Below are positions 46,504 through 57,200 of a DNA stretch of 64,000 bases, piece after piece. The notes below the pieces were generated by a model, which was not told where the DNA came from, did not search any database, and saw nothing but the letters and a program-made list of their open reading frames with translations. The stretch is from Nothopassalora personata (taxonomy: Eukaryota > Ascomycota > Dothideomycetes > Mycosphaerellales > Mycosphaerellaceae). The stretch is taken from the NCBI GenBank assembly GCA_033816765.1, contig CM066288.1, positions 558,001-622,000 of the forward strand. Reading direction: 5' to 3'. A program made the position numbers and the translations under genes. Positions within the stretch are counted from its first letter, which is position 1; the number at the start of each line of letters is the position of its first letter.

Positions 46504-49062
46504 ATGGCCGACGAAGAGCAACCTCCTATGACCATAAAGGAGCGTATGGCAGCGCTGAAGCTGAGCCAAGTTGGTCAACAGCTTGGAACAGCGCGACAAA
46601 GTCATTGCCCGCCGAAGGGAGCAGTGCCCCCGCCAGCACAAAGGCGACAACCACCACCACCGCCTGTCAGGCCACAATTACCTGCGAGACCAGATCGACC
46701 GCAGAGCACGAACGTGCCTCCCACGCAGGATCATGCACCAGCTGCGAACCATCCGATTGGAAACCTGCCTGAACAAGGTGCACCAAGTGGTATTACAGCG
46801 AATGGCAGTAATGGGGCTTCCCGACCTCCATTACCTTCGAGGACTCCAACACAATCGTCGCAGGTTTCCAAGGGACCTGCTTTGCCACCCAGGAGACCAT
46901 CTGGCAACCCATCGCCGGCTCTACCACCTCGGCGGCCTTCCGAGGCGCCTTCAGACTTCGATAGAAGTCGAAGAGGATCAAACGAGTCCATGAGCTCAAT
47001 TGCGACGACAAGGTCATCTGTCTCTGGATTATCGAACGCAACGTCGCTCACGTCACAAAGTGAACGCTACAAGATTCGCGCGCCCGAGTTTGACCCTTCT
47101 AAGCTTCCTCCCTTGCCACCAAAGCGGACCACCGAGGAGAGAGAAGCAGCCGATCGCAAGTATGCTGGCATGAGACCACTCAGACACACCAAATCAATGC
47201 CCAGGGTCGAGCAAGTTGGGAAGAATGGAACCACTCCTCCTCCACCCAAAAGGCAGCCCGTGATTCAGCCTCCAGTCGTGCCTAGTTTCGACAGTAGGGC
47301 TGAACCACAAGAGGAGCGACTTGCGATTGAGCGAGCTCCGAGGCAACGTGCTGAACCACTCCCACCACCACCACCACCTCGTGCTGAGCCTGCTATGCCG
47401 CCTAGACCTAAACGTTCTGCCCTGGACTACGGCATGAACAAAGCTACTGATACGCCGCCACCTCTACCCCATGTTCGTCCTGGTTCTTCTCAGGGCAACG
47501 GAGCTCCTCCGGCTATACCTACGTCTTCGAAGCCAGATCTCAAAGCGTTACAGGCTTCGAAGCCTAAGCCCAATGGCGTATCAACCACATCTAACGCGCC
47601 GACCTCCATCTCGGGACCCATTGACATCATCTCAGCATCCCAATTCGATCAATGTCTCGCTTCATCTCGAGCAGTCGTAGCCGACTTCTGGGCACCATGG
47701 TGCGGACCATGTCGAAACTTTGCACCAACCTACACTGAGCTTTCTCACGAATTATCACGACCAGGCCAAGTCACGTTCATCAAGGTAAACACAGATGAGA
47801 ACAAAGACCTATTAAGCCGTTACAAAATTGAGGCATGGCCAACCATCCTCGTATTCGACCAGCAAAGAGAGGTCGGGGAGCGGATTACTGGGGTTAACGA
47901 ATGGCCCATTCGTGCTAAGCTTGATGAGATCGCACACTCTGCTCCAGCTCCTGCACCTGCTGTCGCCGCGAGCGCACCCTTATCGTATAGTGCATCGAAT
48001 TCTTGCTTGCATTGTCGAGACTTCTCTGGCCCGGACGACCATGCTGCGAGGTTTCCGCGGCAGTCCATTCCATCGACAGACATAGGATGGCTTGCGCAAC
48101 AGCTGACGTCTCCCTTTCCGTCACTTACAGACAAGGCAAGGGCGATTTTCACCTGGTTACATCACAACGTAGCGTACGACACTGTGGCATTCTTTGGCAA
48201 CAATGTGAAGCCTAGCACGCCACAGGGAACACTACAGTCAGGTCTCGCTGTCTGCGAAGGGTACGCTGGCCTCTTTGCTGCACTGGCACTGAAGGTAGGC
48301 CTCGAAGCTGTTGTCGTTAGTGGACATGGAAAAGGATTCGGACACACTGAGCTGCAGCCCGGTGACCCTCTTCCTCGATACAATGCCGGACATGCCTGGA
48401 ACGCTGTGAGACTTGACAACGGCGAATGGAAGCTCATCGACTGCTGCTGGGGCGCTGGTCATCTAGGCGCGAATCAAGCTTACAATAAGAGTTTCTCGCC
48501 GGAACGCTTCACACAGACAAACAACGACTTTGGTCTCGATCATTTCCCAGGAGATGATAGCCAGCAGTTCCGCACAGACGGCCGAATCATCACGTGGGAA
48601 CAATACATCACAGGCAACAAGAGTGGATGTGGTGCAGACTTCTTCTCCGGCTTCGTTGCAGAGGAAGGACTTGCCAAGACAACCTTTCAACCGGTTGAGA
48701 AGAAGATCGTGCTCGCGCAGCAAGGTCCGACTGTGCGCTTTGCCTTCCAGAAAGTGTGCCCGCACTGGGATCCGATTCGTTGCGGGAACGGACCGTACTA
48801 CATCTACGTGCTGTGCCTGGAGAATCTCAAAGATGCTGGCCTGGATCGCAATTTCATCCCGTTCGAGACGAACGGAGATGTCTGGTGGCGTGATGTACCT
48901 TTGCAGGACCTTGGGAATCGTCCTGGTCTGAAGTGTGAGATTTTCACTGTTACGAAGTGGAACAATCGTGATGGCAGAGGAGTTACGCTTGATGAGTTTA
49001 AGCGGAGTAGAGGTAGAGTTGGCCTTGCTTTTGGGGGCGTCTGCAAGTGGGAGACTGCGTGA
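46504..49062 (+). CDS. Proline-rich thioredoxin-transglutaminase fusion protein
   Basis: 852 residues from an ATG in good context (CCAAATGGCC); the frame upstream opens only with TTG. Residues 1-370 are proline-rich with many PPLPxR/PPPPxR runs that could bind SH3 domains. About 373-476 is a thioredoxin fold with WCGPC at 399-403 and the cis-Pro segment AWPTILVF. About 540-680 is a transglutaminase-like core with the Cys584 (VCEGY), His630 (GHAWNAV), Asp646 (LIDCCWG) triad intact, followed by a long C-terminal part to CKWETA. Transglutaminase-like proteins of this kind (the fungal Cyk3 family and animal kyphoscoliosis-type peptidases) act in cytokinesis or the cytoskeleton, often without proven activity. 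Cyk3 carries an N-terminal SH3 domain, which I do not see here. No signal peptide or membrane span, so probably cytosolic. The single unbroken frame argues against an artefactual fusion. Confidence 0.88.
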   Translation: MADEEQPPMTIKERMAALKLSQVGQQLGTARQSHCPPKGAVPPPAQRRQPPPPPVRPQLPARPDRPQSTNVPPTQDHAPAANHPIGNLPEQGAPSGITANGSNGASRPPLPSRTPTQSSQVSKGPALPPRRPSGNPSPALPPRRPSEAPSDFDRSRRGSNESMSSIATTRSSVSGLSNATSLTSQSERYKIRAPEFDPSKLPPLPPKRTTEEREAADRKYAGMRPLRHTKSMPRVEQVGKNGTTPPPPKRQPVIQPPVVPSFDSRAEPQEERLAIERAPRQRAEPLPPPPPPRAEPAMPPRPKRSALDYGMNKATDTPPPLPHVRPGSSQGNGAPPAIPTSSKPDLKALQASKPKPNGVSTTSNAPTSISGPIDIISASQFDQCLASSRAVVADFWAPWCGPCRNFAPTYTELSHELSRPGQVTFIKVNTDENKDLLSRYKIEAWPTILVFDQQREVGERITGVNEWPIRAKLDEIAHSAPAPAPAVAASAPLSYSASNSCLHCRDFSGPDDHAARFPRQSIPSTDIGWLAQQLTSPFPSLTDKARAIFTWLHHNVAYDTVAFFGNNVKPSTPQGTLQSGLAVCEGYAGLFAALALKVGLEAVVVSGHGKGFGHTELQPGDPLPRYNAGHAWNAVRLDNGEWKLIDCCWGAGHLGANQAYNKSFSPERFTQTNNDFGLDHFPGDDSQQFRTDGRIITWEQYITGNKSGCGADFFSGFVAEEGLAKTTFQPVEKKIVLAQQGPTVRFAFQKVCPHWDPIRCGNGPYYIYVLCLENLKDAGLDRNFIPFETNGDVWWRDVPLQDLGNRPGLKCEIFTVTKWNNRDGRGVTLDEFKRSRGRVGLAFGGVCKWETA

Positions 49063-49997
49063 TGACTTTCTGATACCCTAGACTTGCGCTGTGGAGTCTG
49101 GAGCACGATATGGCAAATTTTCGCATGCCGTTGAAGCGTTTGTAATGCACTTCCTAATGCCAGTAATACTTGTGAAGTTGTAAAGGAACCTCTGTAGCCT
49201 GCGCTACATTCTCGCGTCGCTCGGAGGTGCTCTGTGTGGCATCTGCCAATTTCAGTAATGACTACTGCCGGCTGGCTGATATCTTTCCACTTCAGGGCGC
49301 TCGGGCGCGGCGATGCATGCTTTTCATCTCCTCAGGTCTCATTCCGTTGTGTTCTCATGTCTCATTGCTGTGGCGATATGAGAACGACACTATCGCCTGC
49401 GCCGCTGTCAGTACTTCCACAATTCAATGCCAACACCGACAGAATCCTCACCTCTTACAAATAGCATTTCCGACTGTTTCTTCACTGTCCGCACGTTGTC
49501 TTGCTCATCCTCCTCATCTACCACGTATACCGTCTCCGAGACATCGCCTAGGACCAAGTTACAGTGACTATCGTATGCCTAGCACCGTAATCAGCTCTGC
49601 CCGCGGTATGTTTTGTCCGCTACGCTCACGTGTAGACGTCCTTGCAACTCTCTGTCTCCTCTGAGCTTTACAAACACAATCTCGTTGAGTGAGAGGCGCA
49701 CTAGGTCGAGTGGCTCATTCACCGGGTTGGCTCCTGCATCCTCTGGCTCGGCCATCGGTCATGGATGGTTCCGTGGGGGTATAACAGTAGAGGTTGTCTG
49801 TCGCAAGTCACAGCCACGATACTGTCTGCTGCGGGTAGGCGGCCGCGGGTAGGGCTGAGCCAGGATCTGTTTCAGCCGCACGTGAGCCGCTCGCGACACC
49901 TCCGCTCCCGCCGACTGTCGAACTGTCGTCAACTCCGTAGTCACACCGCGACTCAACCTGGACTGGACCCCAATGGGAGGCCTGCCCGTACTTGTTG
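49063..49997. other. Intergenic region before the PPR-like gene
   Basis: About 0.9 kb of normal composition. It holds the 3' flank of the previous gene and the promoter of the next. Frames of 145 codons or fewer (for example 49227-49664) have no domain and no good start, so none is called. Confidence 0.5.
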
Positions 49998-52214
49998 ATG
50001 ACATCAGTTCTTGCCCGTATTGGGCAGTTCGACACAAGACGCGCTGTCACGACGTTGTGGTCTTCTGGGAAGAGAAAGAAGGGGGACTGGGTTTGTGCCG
50101 AATGCAGAGCAAGGAGGCCAGTGAAAGTACTGGGGAGGGGTTACAGCGATGATGCGCTGAGGCTCAATGGCGAGGGGGCCATGCTTGGTGAAAATGAGGG
50201 GAGTGAAGAGACGGCAGAGCCACGAAGACGACGGGGAGAGCGGGGCCTGGGCGCGCGAGCACGCCGAGATGATGCTGGGGACGAGGTGCCGGAAGGTAAT
50301 CGATCCAGGAGGAACGTGGAGACGTCATTCCTCGACCAACAACAACCAGATCTGGCGCGAGCAGTTGGCTCTCCAGTAGGAACCACTGAAGAGCAGATCG
50401 AGGAACTGTGGGAGCATTTCGAGGTTGCGGAGGACTTTGAAGACACAAGTGTACTTGCTGGTACTGGTGCCGAGATCGTAGAAGATGAGATACAATCCAT
50501 CCAGGAGAGCACCATGCTCGACATCGACTACAAAGGAGAGCTGTCAAACGCTTTACTGGCAAGCGAACCAGACATGGTGTTCCGCTGCCTCTTTGCCGCG
50601 AGTCAGGCCAACGACCTAGAGTGGATACGATCCATTCCCACGACAACATTCTCGGAAATCATACAAGTTCTTGAGCCCAGCAACTTCGTTGCCAAACTCG
50701 GGAGCGCCCATGTTGAGATCAGTAACGCTATGACGAGAATGCTCGCAATAGCTCCTATGCGTCAGGTTGCCTACGAGTATATGACGGTACTCCGACAAGC
50801 AGTGGTTATACGTAGATCTGCGGGCATCAAAATGACGCTGCAAGATTACATCATTCTTTTGCGAAGTGCGCGAGATCTGGGCAGTCAGAAGATGGGCTCT
50901 GTCATGTGGAACGCTCTACTGGATGATGGGCACACACCAAATACACAATGCTACAATTACTACATGGCGACTGTAGTCTGGAACGGAGTGCACTCGGCTG
51001 GGCCACGACAGAGAGTGAGAGTCATTCCTTTCCACATATTGGCTAGGAAGAAGCCGCAAATAACATCGAGGTACAGGAATTACCGTGTCGGGGCCGGAGG
51101 AATGCGAGAGACGGCAATGCGGATCTTCAATGAGATGCTTGCACACGGAGCTATTGCCGACGAACAGAGCTTTCGTATCCTTATAACAGCAGCGGCGCGT
51201 GAAGGCGATATCAACACCGTCAAAGCCGTGCTGAAGAAAGTCTGGGAGATAGATATCGATGGCATTCTTGCTGGCAAGGACGAAGAGACAATCACGCCCA
51301 GACAACTACCCGAGCACTCACCGCTAATGCCGACGACAAGTCTACTTTGGACAATCGCGCATGCGTTCGGCATAAACAATGACATACCAACGGCCTTGCG
51401 CGCAGTCGACTTCGTTGCCCGTAATTACAATCTTCAGATCGGCATCGACGTATGGGAACAACTGTTCGAGTGGACATTCGTTCTCGCCATGCCACGGTAT
51501 GGCACCGCAAAGAGGAATAGCAGCAATGTCGGCCAGCTGCCTCCCAAAAGCGTCATGAGCCTCTGGCAGACCATGACAGGCGATCCATATCGTATTGAGC
51601 CGACCATTGGCATGTACAACCACCTCATTAAAAATCTCTTCGCACGACAGAACACGCCACAACTCATGGACAACATGCGACATGGTCACAAGCTATTTGT
51701 GCAGCATAAAAATGAGGCCCATCAACTGCGAAGGAGGCTCAAGGCACAGCTTCACAATCGAGCTAATGGCTTCCCCCACGATTCCATAGAAATCCTCCGT
51801 GGAGAGTGGGAACACGCAGACCTTATTCGACATAGAGACCTGTTGTGGTTGAAACGCTGGCTTCGCTTACTGCTCGCCTCAGTCGGTAGTTGGGCTCGAT
51901 TCAAAGACCCAGGTGGCGATCTATTCTCACGAAGGCTCCCCTCGTTGCTCTGGGATTGGCGTGAATTCGCCCCAAGATTCGTGCGATACAAGACTCCGAC
52001 TGGACACGTCGAGATTGTGTTCCATACGCAGGAAGAAATGCTGGCGGCAGGCTTGCATACGCAGCGCCGGCGGGAACGGACGAACGCTCTGATGAAAGAT
52101 GCGACGAGGTATGTTGGTCATACTTGGGTGCGAGGTGGCAAAGCAAAACCAACCCATCGTGTGGAGAAACATCTGTCGATGAGAGCAGAAGACGAACGCA
52201 CGAAGGAGCCCTGA
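49998..52214 (+). CDS. PPR-like mitochondrial protein, probably organelle RNA expression
   Basis: 738 residues from the ATG at 49998 to TGA at 52214; the frame upstream has only TTG codons. The N-terminus is rich in Arg/Ser/Thr and poor in acids for about 30 residues, as in a mitochondrial presequence, then WVCAECR gives a C33-x2-C36 pair. Many fungal mitochondrial PPR proteins start this way. Paired helices follow, some with PPR-like character (QCYNYYMATVVWNG; MRIFNEMLAHGAIADEQSFRILI; IGMYNHLIKNLFAR). PPR-type proteins bind organelle transcripts and control their stability, processing or translation. The architecture recalls fungal proteins for ATP synthase mRNA translation (the ATP22-like group), but that label is a guess. 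Residues near 40-110 are low-complexity and charged. No intron is needed. Confidence 0.8.
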   Translation: MTSVLARIGQFDTRRAVTTLWSSGKRKKGDWVCAECRARRPVKVLGRGYSDDALRLNGEGAMLGENEGSEETAEPRRRRGERGLGARARRDDAGDEVPEGNRSRRNVETSFLDQQQPDLARAVGSPVGTTEEQIEELWEHFEVAEDFEDTSVLAGTGAEIVEDEIQSIQESTMLDIDYKGELSNALLASEPDMVFRCLFAASQANDLEWIRSIPTTTFSEIIQVLEPSNFVAKLGSAHVEISNAMTRMLAIAPMRQVAYEYMTVLRQAVVIRRSAGIKMTLQDYIILLRSARDLGSQKMGSVMWNALLDDGHTPNTQCYNYYMATVVWNGVHSAGPRQRVRVIPFHILARKKPQITSRYRNYRVGAGGMRETAMRIFNEMLAHGAIADEQSFRILITAAAREGDINTVKAVLKKVWEIDIDGILAGKDEETITPRQLPEHSPLMPTTSLLWTIAHAFGINNDIPTALRAVDFVARNYNLQIGIDVWEQLFEWTFVLAMPRYGTAKRNSSNVGQLPPKSVMSLWQTMTGDPYRIEPTIGMYNHLIKNLFARQNTPQLMDNMRHGHKLFVQHKNEAHQLRRRLKAQLHNRANGFPHDSIEILRGEWEHADLIRHRDLLWLKRWLRLLLASVGSWARFKDPGGDLFSRRLPSLLWDWREFAPRFVRYKTPTGHVEIVFHTQEEMLAAGLHTQRRRERTNALMKDATRYVGHTWVRGGKAKPTHRVEKHLSMRAEDERTKEP

Positions 52215-52700
52215 GAGATGCATATAGCTGTCTGTACCTAGTGTAGCACATCAGAGACCTTCTCGATCGAGGGAGCTTTCTTGCAGCGAGGGACTCTTTG
52301 TTCGAATGTCGTGTTTAAAATCATACAATTGCTCTCCCCCGTCTTGCTCGCAGATCAGTCTGCTCCATGGCCTGGTTCAGGCATGGATAGCCCACTCGGG
52401 TTCGGGACTCGGCAAAAAGTACGGAGATCTGGCGGATTTAAAGTTGCCAACAAGCTTTTTAGCGGTCGGCTCTCTTGTGAAACTAGTGGAGATGGAAGTT
52501 TGGAACTAGGGTATTAAGTCTGGAAATCAGGGTATGAAAAACCATGTTTATTATAAGTAGTGGCACCCTTAAGGTGCTTATATAAGTCTTCTTTTGATAA
52601 GAGGCCCTTAATCCCTGTAATTTAGGTGCCTAATCTCATTTCCTAAGAACAAGTAATTACCATACTTAATTAGGTTATATTACCCTCAAAACCTGCTACC
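52215..52700. other. Right margin of the gene island
   Basis: 3' flank of the PPR-like gene, then AT-richer sequence from about 52510. No gene is supported. TG and CA are still present, so this part has not been mutated like the block to its right. Confidence 0.5.
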
Positions 52701-53016
52701 TGTTACGGTCCGGTACGATCGTGCACGTGGAAGAACTTCATTCGTTGGGAATAGGGACACGCGCTGCCAATGAGCGGGCGCTCTTGTGTGACTCAGAGCA
52801 GAGCGCTCTTAGTGCTCTACCGAGAGAGCAGGACAGACCGCGCCAAGACATGGCACTATATAGACGACGCTCTTTTGCAAGTAGATAGGAGCCTCGTGCT
52901 CAACTCATTTCAAGTATACACCATATACTGTTTGGGACCACTACCTTCTCAACGAGTCAGAGACATCACTGCAAAGATCCAAGCCCAGTTGGGATAACGT
53001 ACAGCGGTTCCTAACA
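52701..53016 (+). repeat. Possible LTR that escaped RIP
   Basis: It starts TGTTACGGTCC and ends GGTTCCTAACA, so the ends are a 5-bp inverted TGTTA/TAACA as in LTRs. It contains a TATA-like CACTATATAGACGA near 52855 and is followed by TTTCGGCGCTCG, which could be a primer-binding site. TG and CA are frequent. No partner copy is in the window and the flanks CTACC/TTTCG do not form a duplication. A solo or truncated LTR is the best guess. A 75-codon open stretch at 52770-52997 inside it is not a credible gene. Confidence 0.35.
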
Positions 53017-53540
53017 TTTCGGCGCTCGTAATTAGCTACGCCGTTACTAGTACGTATACGCTATACCGCTACTAGTAATAGGGGTGTTTCCGGTCCTTTT
53101 ACTATAGGCTAATAGGAGTCCGAGAAACACCTACTAGTAATAGTAGTACTAGGGCAGCGCCGGTGAATAGTAGACGCTTACTCTAGCGGTAGCGGCGCTA
53201 GCGGCGCTAGGCGGTAGTACGGAGCCGGTAGAGGAGACAGTAGTACCGAACATACTATATAACCTCTACCGGTCCATGTTAGTTAGTTAAGGAAAGAGGA
53301 AGGGTTTAGACCTAAAGAGGTGTTTTTATATAGTCCTACTACTAGTTCCTTCCTAATATAGTATAGAAGGATAAAAGGGAAGTCGCGCTTAGTAGTAGCT
53401 AATTACTATGTCGTTCTATATCGCTACTATAATACGCCAAGGAGAAGAGTCCTATAGTTAAAGCCTAGTACTAGTAACTGTCGAGAAGAGCTACTACTAG
53501 TATAGTAGTAGGCCTACGCTTCTTAGGCGTTGTTATCACC
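53017..53540. other. Start of the right repeat block, unassigned
   Basis: The composition changes abruptly to few TG/CA and many TAG/CTA triplets near 53020. It probably contains the 3' untranslated region and LTR of copia E (minus strand), but no second LTR copy is in the window to fix its limits. No gene. Confidence 0.4.
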
Positions 53541-54032
53541 CCCTAAGGTAATGCGGCTAGTATTAGCATCTATAGTAGGCGCTAAGGAGCGTAGGTCTAC
53601 GCCTTCCTTAGCTATATTAAGCAGCTCTACGAAGCGCCTATACTTTTGTAGTAGTAGTAGCTTAGTAAGCCTATCTATAGGTATGTCGTTAGTATTAAGA
53701 TACCGAATCTCGATATCTCCTCGCTAGTTTCTCTAGCGGAGCTAGTAGTAGTAGATGTTAATATAGCGTAGCTTAGTGTTAAGCTTTTACCCTTACTAGT
53801 TAATAAGTCGAATAGTCTAGGTATTGTTATAGTATAGGTGTATATACTAGTTAAACTCGAGATAGATCTCGGCGAAGATGCGTTCCTACTAGATTAGCTC
53901 TAATGCCGCTTATAATAGGCTAAGGAGTTCGGCTTCGGTTAAGGACTTAGTAATAGTAATCTACTTAGATACTTTATAGTCGACTAGTCTGCCGAAGAGC
54001 ATAAAGATCTATCCGCTAGAGCTAGTCCTATC
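53541..54032 (-). pseudogene. pol of copia E, RNase H part, broken
   Basis: On the minus strand it reads LFGRLVDYKVSK, then TEAELLSLL, then ERIFAEIYLEF, then NTNDIPIDRLTKLL. This is the normal RNase H order of copia polyproteins (KA/VSK...TEAE...D.LTK). TAG/TAA stops interrupt it. Confidence 0.78.
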
Positions 54033-54224
54033 TATTATAAGTAGGTGTAAGTACGTAGTCGGATAAGGTATAAGTCGAATAGACGGTCTATCTAAGAGAG
54101 GTGCGGAGGGCGCGAGGTAGATATATAAGCGCTAAGCCCTCGGGCCGGCTTAGTTAGCGGCGCGCGCGGGGTCTACGTACGTGCGCGCGGGTTTAAGTAA
54201 ATAATAGGCGCCGGTACGGTAACA
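54033..54224 (-). repeat. 3' LTR of gypsy D
   Basis: 192 bp. The plus-strand left edge reads TATTATAAGTAGG against TGTTATAAGTAGG in the partner at 61384; the right edge GGTAACA is the same in both. Confidence 0.93.
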
Positions 54225-54240
54225 CTACCCCCCCTTCTAA
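54225..54240 (-). other. Polypurine tract of gypsy D
   Basis: CTACCCCCCCTTCTTA on the plus strand; the complementary purine run ends three bases before the 3' LTR on the minus strand. Confidence 0.75.
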
Positions 54241-57200
54241 GAGTACGCTCCGGAGTACTCTTTCCTCCTCTTACATCTATTATTGCCATTATAAATGTCT
54301 CATCATCTATTAGGTCGTTATCTATTACGTCTATCTCGTCGTTCGTCGTATCGTACGTACCGTCGTTACTCGTTATCTCGTCCACCTCGTGACTATCTAT
54401 AATGCTACGTAATGTAGGTAGACTATTACGGCGACACGGCGTAGTAACCTTAGTTACTATCCGGACGGTGTCCCTCCCGTATGTACTAAGCTCGTCGTAT
54501 AGGCGCCCTATACCGTAGTAACTCGCGCTATCTAGGCGGCTATATACTATGTTCTAATAATTATTAGCTCCGCTACTATTATAACTCGCGCTACGTAGGA
54601 GCTCGGCTTTAGGTACTCGGTCTACTTATTAAATAGGATCGTTATTGCGACGCGTATCGCTCTCTTTCTTATAAGTCCTAAGGCCTAGTCCCGCCGGTAT
54701 TAGAGCCATCGCTACTGCATTAGGACCTATGCGCGCTATGCGCATACCTATAGCATTCTCATTTACGACCTAGTCTATAGGTAGTTAAAAACTAGGTAGT
54801 TTAGTCGCTCGCGGGTAGTTGTAGTACAAGTCGGCTATAGAGGCGGCGGTAGTCTCGATAACCTAATCCGTAGCTTTATAGGATAGCCGGTTATATCTAA
54901 CGTACTTCACTAGGTACTCCTAATATAGCTACCTACCTCCTACTAGTACTCGGCTACGCGGCCATGTCTTCTTATAGTCGAGGATCTACTCGACTTCCTA
55001 CTAATCGGGCTCGGCTAGGTTCGCGTCGGGTTAATGCTACTCGTCGTTAATAATACGGATCGGTAGAGGTGCGGGTTAAACTTATCCTTACACTAGTAGG
55101 TGCACTAGTGCGAGAAGATACGAATAAAAGTAGTTATCGATATTTATAGTAGGTAGGAGCTCTACTTTATAAGTGTTACCCGGAAGCACCTCCGTAATTA
55201 CGTGTAGGCCTAACTACCTAACATCTATCTTTCTCGAAGGGCGCTCTATAGCCTAGTTCTTAGTGCTAACCTACACCTCGTCGCCTTCGTTATATCGAGG
55301 TACTAGCGTACGATTCTAATTAGCGTACTTAGCCTATACGGCTTATGCTAACGCTATCTACTAACGAAGGTATTATTGCATATCGTGCATCTTTACTATA
55401 AAGCGGTCTACTGCTTTAGTATCTAAGCGTTACCTATAGGGTATAAGTAGCATTAGGAGGTCTAGCTCGAGTTTAGAGAATCTTAGGTTACGACTAGTGT
55501 TAGTATAGAAAGGTAATACACCTATTATAGCTAATACTACGTTATTAGCTATAAACTTAGCGAGGGGAGTCTAATCTAGCTAGTCGTCCTAGGCGTAGTT
55601 AACGAACATTCGCTAATACTACTCTATTGCCTTATTCGTATTCTTAGACTATCTATTAGTCTTAGGGTAGTATACTAATAAAAGCTTTTACTTAATCCCT
55701 AATAAAGCGTAAAGGCGTCTCTAGAATGCGGATACCTATTATGTGCCTCGGTTAGAGACGATGCTCTTCGGTAGTCCGTACCTACTAAACACATATCGTA
55801 GATATACGAGCGCTATATATTCCGTACTTATTAACTAGACTAGGATTATGTGTTTCTCCTTCGTAAGTCGGTAGGTAACTGTAAGGGCATTCTTATAGGT
55901 TTACCTATCTAGTGCGCTCTTGCCTTTCGGTAACTAAATAACGAAGTCTATCGCTATATCCTCCTATGCTACGAAGGGAACCGGTAACGGTTTTAGCAAC
56001 CCTAGGTATTAGATGTTAGTACTCTTATTTATGCGGTATATTCTATACGCCCGTACGTAGTTCTTAACGAATCGTACTATGCCTAGCTACACGTAATTAC
56101 GTGCTACTAACTCGTACGTCTTCTTATCGCCTATGTAGCCGGCGACCGTATAGTCGTAGAAGGCCTATGTTATACAAGTACGTACGGGCACCTCGCTATC
56201 GTCGAGTACTTCTTCGGATTCGGGCGGCACGAATAGGCTATATCCGCCGTAGATATTCTTTATATATATTATGCCTCCGACGGGTACTACGTACCTATCA
56301 TCTAGGCGATACTTACGTAGTAGGGAACACGGCTAGTCGTTCTCTAGTTATCGCACTACTTCTTTAGCCTCTAGCTATGCGTACAGTTCTCGGATCGTAG
56401 TCGTTAGAGGTATAACGACATTATTCGCGTAGGCGCTTAGTCGCGTGGACGAGATATTAAGTATACGATCGGGGCTAAGTAAAATCTAATGCTACTATTA
56501 GTTACGCGGATCACTTAGACCCCCTAGCTTCGGTAGGTCTTATAAGCGTCTCGTTAGGCTATCGGGCTTCGTTCCCTACACTCCTAGTCTATATACAATC
56601 TTAAAGAAGAACTAAGAGAGGAACTCGGCCTATCTTACCTAGCGACGATTTAATTACTTCGTGCTTATAAACCACTCTAGGTTCTTACAGTTAGAGTACA
56701 CGAGCGTCGGCTTATCCTCTACTAACTCTGGATTAGGTAGATTTTTATAATCATCTATACCGAACTCGTTAACGGTAAGCTCTAGACGCTATTCCTTAAA
56801 GGCTTAGACGATAGCTAGTAGCTCCTTATTATAGATGTCGTAGTTATACTACTGTAGATCTATCTTCTTAGATATGTATACGATTAAGTGCAACACTCCC
56901 TCCTAATCTCTTTACGATAGGACTGCCGTAGTTATATAGTCTAAAGCGTCTATTTCTAGGATAGTCTCACGCCCTAGGTAGAAGTGCTTTAATGTTAGCG
57001 TATTAATAAATACTTACTTTAATACATCGAATGCTTATTAACAAGCCTCTAACCATTCCTATAGTACATTCTTACGGGTTAGCTTAGTTATTAGTAGGTA
57101 GATCTTACTAAAGTCCTTAATAAATCTACGATAGAAATTGGCGAACCCTATAAACGACAGTATGTCGGTAACATTAGCGGGTGTAGGCTAGTTCTTAATA

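Noticed and set aside
56101..56367. 88-codon Arg/Tyr-rich plus-strand frame
   Set aside because: Antisense in gypsy D; odd composition reflects RIP, not coding.
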